Of a DNA stretch of 8,874 bases, positions 5,137 to 8,874 are shown piece after piece; positions within the stretch are counted from its first letter, which is position 1; each line of letters opens with the position of its first letter. This DNA comes from Lysobacterales bacterium. Lineage in GTDB: Bacteria; Pseudomonadota; Gammaproteobacteria; Xanthomonadales; SZUA-36. Under the pieces are notes generated by a model. The model saw only the letters and a list, made by a program, of their open reading frames with translations, was not told the origin of the DNA and searched no databases. The DNA lies in assembly GCA_026196445.1 (NCBI GenBank), contig JAPHTE010000384.1:1-8874 (forward strand), given 5' to 3'. Both the position numbers and the translations under genes were made by a program.

Positions 5137-7458
5137 TTGAAATTCTGGATCCTGCTCATTGCAGGAGCGGTGAGCCCGTTCCTGTTTGTATCCACGCTGC
5201 CATCAAGCACCGTCTTGTGGTTGCTATTGGTATCGGCTGCAACCGCACTGGTGCCCGCCTGCCGAATTTACTGCGTAGCGCCGCTGTGTTTCCTGCTGGC
5301 CACCTTGTCCATCAACGAGCGCCTGTCTGAACGCCTGCCACCTGAACACAATGGCTCCGTCCACACGCTAAACGGCATCATCGCCAGCTTGCCCGATAGG
5401 CGCGGCGATGTCGTGCGATTTCGGTTCCGGCCCGAACGGGCTGCAAAATACATTCCATCCCTGCTTAGCGTCTCCTGGTATGCGGACCGTTTTGGAGATA
5501 ACGAGCGGGTCAACGGCATCCCACCGCTGCGAGCCGGACAGCGCTGGCGGCTACAACTCGAGTTACGAACACCGCGTGGCAGGGTCAACTTCCATGGGGT
5601 GGACGCCGAGCGCTGGTATTTTGCCAACGGCATCGGCGCCCGTGCGCTGGTCAAAAAGGGAGACAACGAATTGTTGGCAGGGCCGGACGTATTTGACCTG
5701 CAACACTGGCGTGAAAAGGTACTGGCAAAAATGAGCGACGTGGCGGGGGAGGCACCTGCGTTCCGGGTACTGGCCGCCCTGGCGATAGCCGACCGCCGGA
5801 ACCTGTCGAAGCACGATCGCAATATCCTTGCCGCTACCGGCACGGGTCATCTGCTGGCCATTTCCGGTTTGCACATCGGCCTGGCGGCGGCGCTGGGTTT
5901 CTACACGGGAAGGCTGGGCCTGCTTTTTATGACGCTTGGTTTCAGACAAGGTGTTGGTGTGGTTTTACCCTGGGTGACGGCCTGGCTGGCAGCTTTATCC
6001 TATTCCGCTTTGTCCGGTTTTGGGGTTTCAACCCAACGAGCGCTGATCATGTTGACGGTTGCCACGCTGGTCGTGCTAACCAGGCGCAGTATTCACCCCT
6101 TGCAGGCCTGGCTGGTGGCATTGGCGCTGGTGTTGATTGCCGACCCATTCGCGCCATTGCGTGCGGGATTCTGGTTCTCATTCTGCTGCGTGGCGGTGCT
6201 GATAATGCTGTTTGTGCCGCGGCATGGCGCCGTCCCCGCCTGGCGGCGCGTATTGCTGGCCCAAGCGGGGATTTCACTGGTCATGGCACCGCTTGGCATG
6301 TACTGGTTTCAGCAGGCCAGCCTGCCTGGCCTGGTGGCCAACCTCGTAGCCATACCAGTCGTGAGCGTGCTGGTCGTGCCGATGATCCTGCTGGCGCTGC
6401 CGTTGATGTGGCTCCCGGGCTCGCTGGCGGTTTACCTGCTCAACGCTGCCGGTCACGTCTCTGCCTGGCTGTTGCTGTTCCTCGATGGCCTGGGCCAAAT
6501 GCAACCCGCATTTTTCAGCGCCACGCGTTCCCCGGGTTTATTGGCCGTTGTGATCGCGATGTTCGGTGCGGTGCTGTTGATGCTGCCGCGTGGTATCCCG
6601 GGGCGTTTTCTCGGCTTGTTGTTATTTCTGCCACTGATGTGGCCGGCAAAACCCTGGCTGGATGAGGGCCACGCGTATATCGACATGCTCGACGTGGGGC
6701 AGGGTTTGGCAGTATTGCTGACAACGCAGAACTTCCAGTTGCTGTATGACACCGGGCCGGGAAACGGGATTTTGGGTGAAGGCGGCTGGAACCTCGTAGA
6801 CAACACTATCAGGCCGATGATCACGGCTAGCGGACGCCATCCCGACGTGATTGTTGCCAGCCACGCAGACCTGGATCACGCCGGGGGCTTGCAGGGTTTG
6901 CTCAACACGTACCGTGATGCCCGTTTTATCGGTAGTTTTCCGGAACAGCGCCCCGGCATCGAGCCTTGTATCGCACCACGTGAATGGGTGGGTGGTAACC
7001 TGGTATTGACTATCCTGCATCCGTCCAGTGGCCTGCCGTACCTGGGCAACAGGAGCTCATGCGTGCTCAGTGTAAGAGGTCCGGGCCTCGGCATTCTGCT
7101 GGGCGGCGACATCGATGAGGCCGTGGAGCGAAGGCTTGCGAGCCGGGGTCTGGCGCGGCATGACGTACTGGTGGCGCCGCATCATGGTAGCTCGAGTTCA
7201 TCTTCACGGGTTTTGATCGAGGCCGTTCAGCCAGTGCTGGCATTAGTGTCTGCCGCTGCGGATAACCGTTACGCATTTCCGCACGGGGATGTGCTGGCCC
7301 GATACGCGGCAGCGGATGTTCCGGTGCTGAACACGGCACAGTGTGGCGGGCTCAGGATAATCGCTGATGGCCGAGGTGGCATCAAGGTGCGCTTTGCCCG
7401 CAGGGTCCACAAGGCCATCTGGCGTTACCCGGCAGATGGAAGCTGTAACTTGCCATGA
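5137..7458 (+). CDS. comEC: DNA internalization-related competence protein ComEC/Rec2
   Basis: A 773-residue inner-membrane protein forming the channel through which single-stranded DNA enters the cytoplasm in natural transformation. Three domains appear in order. Residues 1-60 are hydrophobic helices, followed to about 190 by the DUF4131/OB-like periplasmic region. The polytopic Competence domain covers about 205-505, with its hallmark GTGHLLAISGLHIGLA (235-250). The C-terminal metallo-beta-lactamase-like domain spans about 512-755: LDVGQGLAVLL (518-528), the metal motif SHADLDHAGG (575-584), GGDID (656-660), APHHGS (680-685) and FPHGD (714-718). These residues are intact, so the putative nuclease function in degrading the non-entering strand is not obviously lost. 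Length fits proteobacterial ComEC. The start is TTG, supported by a purine-rich RBS, an in-frame stop at 5125 and the hydrophobic N-terminus. It follows lolD by 23 nt and probably shares its message. Whether the organism is transformable depends on pilus and ComEA genes outside the window. Confidence 0.95.
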   Translation: MKFWILLIAGAVSPFLFVSTLPSSTVLWLLLVSAATALVPACRIYCVAPLCFLLATLSINERLSERLPPEHNGSVHTLNGIIASLPDRRGDVVRFRFRPERAAKYIPSLLSVSWYADRFGDNERVNGIPPLRAGQRWRLQLELRTPRGRVNFHGVDAERWYFANGIGARALVKKGDNELLAGPDVFDLQHWREKVLAKMSDVAGEAPAFRVLAALAIADRRNLSKHDRNILAATGTGHLLAISGLHIGLAAALGFYTGRLGLLFMTLGFRQGVGVVLPWVTAWLAALSYSALSGFGVSTQRALIMLTVATLVVLTRRSIHPLQAWLVALALVLIADPFAPLRAGFWFSFCCVAVLIMLFVPRHGAVPAWRRVLLAQAGISLVMAPLGMYWFQQASLPGLVANLVAIPVVSVLVVPMILLALPLMWLPGSLAVYLLNAAGHVSAWLLLFLDGLGQMQPAFFSATRSPGLLAVVIAMFGAVLLMLPRGIPGRFLGLLLFLPLMWPAKPWLDEGHAYIDMLDVGQGLAVLLTTQNFQLLYDTGPGNGILGEGGWNLVDNTIRPMITASGRHPDVIVASHADLDHAGGLQGLLNTYRDARFIGSFPEQRPGIEPCIAPREWVGGNLVLTILHPSSGLPYLGNRSSCVLSVRGPGLGILLGGDIDEAVERRLASRGLARHDVLVAPHHGSSSSSSRVLIEAVQPVLALVSAAADNRYAFPHGDVLARYAAADVPVLNTAQCGGLRIIADGRGGIKVRFARRVHKAIWRYPADGSCNLP

Positions 7459-7591
7459 TTTCACACGCCGCAGGTGCAATGTTCACGCCGTGGTTGGGTG
7501 GGGTCGGGCAAAGGATTTGATCGCGACTGGCTGCGCCGGTTGCTGCTACAAGGTATCATTCATCCAGCATTAGTCAATGGAGTGAATCAAC
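7459..7591 (+). promoter_or_regulatory. comEC-exbB gap with possible weak promoter and exbB RBS
   Basis: This 133-nt gap is the largest within the right-hand gene run. It contains TATCAT at 7554-7559, five of six matches to a -10 hexamer, but no convincing -35 at 16-18 bp, so a separate promoter for exbB-exbD-msbA is only a possibility. GGAGTGA at 7579-7585 ends 6 nt before the GTG and serves as the exbB RBS. No terminator hairpin and no convincing Fur-type palindrome is seen. Confidence 0.35.
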
Positions 7592-8230
7592 GTGCTGGAA
7601 ATCATCATAGCCGGCGGCTGGTTGATGGCGCCCATCCTGCTTTGTTCAACGCTAGCAGTTGCCATCATCATCGAACGCTTCTGGACCCTGCGCAAGAGCA
7701 GGGTGATACCCAGGGAATTGAGCTCTAAGGTAGAAGACTGGGCTGCCCGGCATGAGCTGGACCAGCGCCATATTACGCAATTGCGTACCGGTTCACCGTT
7801 GGGCCGTATATATGCAGCCGCGCTGGAGAACCGGCGCCGCTCCAGGGAAGTAATCAAGGAGGCCGTTGAGGACTGTGGCCGCCACGTGGTGCATGAACTG
7901 GAGCGCTTTCTGAACACGCTCGGAACCATCGCGGGCATCTCTCCACTACTCGGTCTGCTGGGTACCGTTATCGGTATGATCGAGGTATTTTCCACCATCA
8001 TGATCGCCGGTGTCGGTGATGCGAACGTGCTGGCGGGCGGTATCTCGAAGGCGCTGATAACCACGGCAGCTGGTCTTACCGTGGCGATCCCCAGCTATTT
8101 CTTTTACCGCTTTTTCAGAGGCGTGGTGGCCGAATACGTGATTTCCATGGAAGAAAAGGCCATTACCCTGATCGATTGCATCGAGCGCGGCCACGCCGAG
8201 CCCGTTGAACATACCTACACGGCGGAATAA
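7592..8230 (+). CDS. exbB: MotA/TolQ/ExbB-family proton channel protein ExbB
   Basis: A 212-residue inner-membrane protein that with ExbD turns the proton gradient into motion, usually to energise TonB. There are three membrane helices at about 7-28, 108-140 and 153-178, with the long cytoplasmic loop between the first two, as in ExbB. The family signature is clear: ISPLLGLLGTVIGMIEVF (116-133) contains the channel Thr T125 (E. coli T148), and GGISKALITTAAGLTVAIPS (149-168) forms the third helix with T158 (E. coli T181). At the position of E. coli E176 this protein has K153. The start is GTG at 7592, supported by GGAGTGA 6 nt upstream; the ATG at 7577 runs straight into a stop. TolQ is the main alternative, but no tol genes are adjacent. 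ExbD follows after 2 nt, and no tonB is in the window. Confidence 0.9.
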   Translation: MLEIIIAGGWLMAPILLCSTLAVAIIIERFWTLRKSRVIPRELSSKVEDWAARHELDQRHITQLRTGSPLGRIYAAALENRRRSREVIKEAVEDCGRHVVHELERFLNTLGTIAGISPLLGLLGTVIGMIEVFSTIMIAGVGDANVLAGGISKALITTAAGLTVAIPSYFFYRFFRGVVAEYVISMEEKAITLIDCIERGHAEPVEHTYTAE

Positions 8231-8232
8231 TC

Positions 8233-8664
8233 ATGCAGCTCAGAGTATCCAGCACTGAAGACCCCGAAATCAGTCTGACCAGCCTGATCGACGTGGTGTT
8301 TCTACTGCTGATCTTCTTCATGGTCAGTACCACCTTTGAGCGCCAGGCAGTGCTGAAGGTGGATTTGCCGGAAGCCCAGAATGTCACCACCCCCCAGGAT
8401 CAGCCCATTACCTTTGAACTGGTGATCGATCCAAACGGCCAGTATTACCTCAACGACCGCAAGTTGGTGGACGGCCGGCCCGTTACCCTGCGGGCTGCCT
8501 TTGAAGAGGCCGCCGGTGATGATCGCGAGGTACCGGTGATATTGCGTGCGGATGCGCAGACCCCGCACCACTTCGTTGTCACCGCGATGGATGTGACTGC
8601 GCAGCTTGGCTTCAAACGGCTGTCGATCGCGACTGAACGGATCGACGAGGACGAGAAGCAATAA
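8233..8664 (+). CDS. exbD: Biopolymer transport protein ExbD
   Basis: A 143-residue partner of ExbB with one membrane helix (about 17-38) and a periplasmic domain. The proton-carrying Asp is D20 in SLTSLIDVVFLLLIFFMV, equivalent to D25 of E. coli ExbD. The periplasmic part shows the usual ITFELVIDPNGQYYLNDRKL strand pair (56-75), VPVILRADAQTPH (99-111) and a terminal helix VVTAMDVTAQLG (114-125). The ATG lies 2 nt after the exbB stop, with GGCGGA (8221-8226) as a weak RBS, so translation is probably coupled. Its stop overlaps the msbA ATG (TAATG). TolR is the alternative within the family; the order exbB-exbD-msbA favours the ExbD name. Confidence 0.92.
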   Translation: MQLRVSSTEDPEISLTSLIDVVFLLLIFFMVSTTFERQAVLKVDLPEAQNVTTPQDQPITFELVIDPNGQYYLNDRKLVDGRPVTLRAAFEEAAGDDREVPVILRADAQTPHHFVVTAMDVTAQLGFKRLSIATERIDEDEKQ

Positions 8665-8874
8665 TGCCCGGGCAGGCCGTCATGACACCGGGAGCGGTGT
8701 ACAAGCGCTTGTGGGGCTACACCCGCCGTTACTGGTTGATGTTCGCTGTCGGTGTAATCGGCGTCAGCCTGGACGCCGCGATGCAGGCTGTTTTTATCCG
8801 TTTTGTCGAACCCCTGATAGACCGGGTGTTCGTGGCCAAGGACGCCGAGTATGGCCTGTGGCTGGCAGCCGGCA
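8664..8874 (+). CDS. msbA: Lipid A export ATP-binding/permease protein MsbA, N-terminal fragment
   Basis: Seventy codons are present before the right edge. MsbA is a homodimeric half-transporter that flips lipid A-core across the inner membrane. The visible part is the N-terminus: an amphipathic lead with VYKRLWGYTRRYW (12-24), then TM1 (about 25-50, LMFAVGVIGVSLDAAMQAVF) and FVEPLIDRVFVAK (51-63), matching the RLW...LLKPLLDDGF pattern of MsbA. No ATPase motif is yet reached, so the call rests on the N-terminal pattern and on gene order; another type I ABC half-transporter is possible. The ATG at 8664 overlaps the exbD stop by one base; an internal ATG at 8682 (codon 7) is an alternative, since no strong RBS precedes either. 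Confidence 0.8.
   Translation, partial: MPGQAVMTPGAVYKRLWGYTRRYWLMFAVGVIGVSLDAAMQAVFIRFVEPLIDRVFVAKDAEYGLWLAAG

Noticed and set aside
7551..7565. Possible Fur-type iron box before exbB
   Set aside because: Only fragments such as TATCATT are present, without the 19-bp dyad. Iron control of this exbB is not supported by the sequence.
7474..7728. Small plus-strand open frame in the comEC-exbB gap
   Set aside because: Most of it overlaps exbB in another frame, no RBS precedes it, and the translation has no recognisable feature.
1..8874. CRISPR arrays, tRNAs, insertion sequences, prophage or toxin-antitoxin genes
   Set aside because: I saw no repeat-spacer pattern, transposase or integrase motif, terminal inverted repeats, cloverleaf-like gene or small paired genes of that kind. 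The window reads as core chromosome.

Overview
The window looks like chromosomal DNA of a gammaproteobacterium. It is moderately GC-rich and densely coded. Its right half carries a run of envelope and DNA-uptake genes, lolC-lolD-comEC-exbB-exbD-msbA, which resembles the order I recall from Xanthomonas-like and Pseudomonas-like genomes. I cannot place it to genus from sequence alone.

Left part (1-2142, genes on the minus strand). Three minus-strand genes lie in series. The first, read from the right, is an AhpD-like carboxymuconolactone decarboxylase-family protein (1462-2010) with a CxxC...H redox motif. Next is a pyridoxamine-phosphate-oxidase-fold (split-barrel, flavin-type) protein (742-1374) with a coiled-coil tail. 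Last is a polytopic membrane protein with an RHPNY..GE motif (start at 694, running off the left edge) of the DUF1295/ICMT-like kind. A perfect 11-bp GC-rich hairpin follows the AhpD-like gene and probably separates its transcript from the next. A CrgA-type LysR regulator (2143-3045, plus strand) is divergent from the AhpD-like gene. The short AT-rich gap between them contains three evenly spaced TAATTA boxes and a perfect palindrome, ATACCGGTAT, just before the regulator start. This looks like a small stress or detoxification module under local control, but its substrate cannot be read from the sequence.

Right part (3184-8874, plus strand). LolC and LolD form the inner-membrane ABC exporter that releases lipoproteins to LolA. 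No lolE follows lolD, so the single permease may act as a LolF-like homodimer; it keeps a LolC-type LolA-binding Hook. ComEC, the inner-membrane DNA-uptake channel, starts with TTG 23 nt after lolD. After a 133-nt gap come ExbB and ExbD (proton-driven energisers of TonB-type systems), tightly coupled to the start of MsbA (lipid A flippase), which is cut by the right edge. The theme is outer-membrane biogenesis and energised envelope transport.

I see no RNA genes, CRISPR arrays, insertion sequences, phage genes or attachment sites. Nothing here amounts to a clearly new multi-gene system. The points most worth a second look are the operator-like array at the LysR/AhpD junction, the possibly leaderless lolC transcript, the lone Lol permease, and a Lys in ExbB where E. 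coli has the channel Glu.
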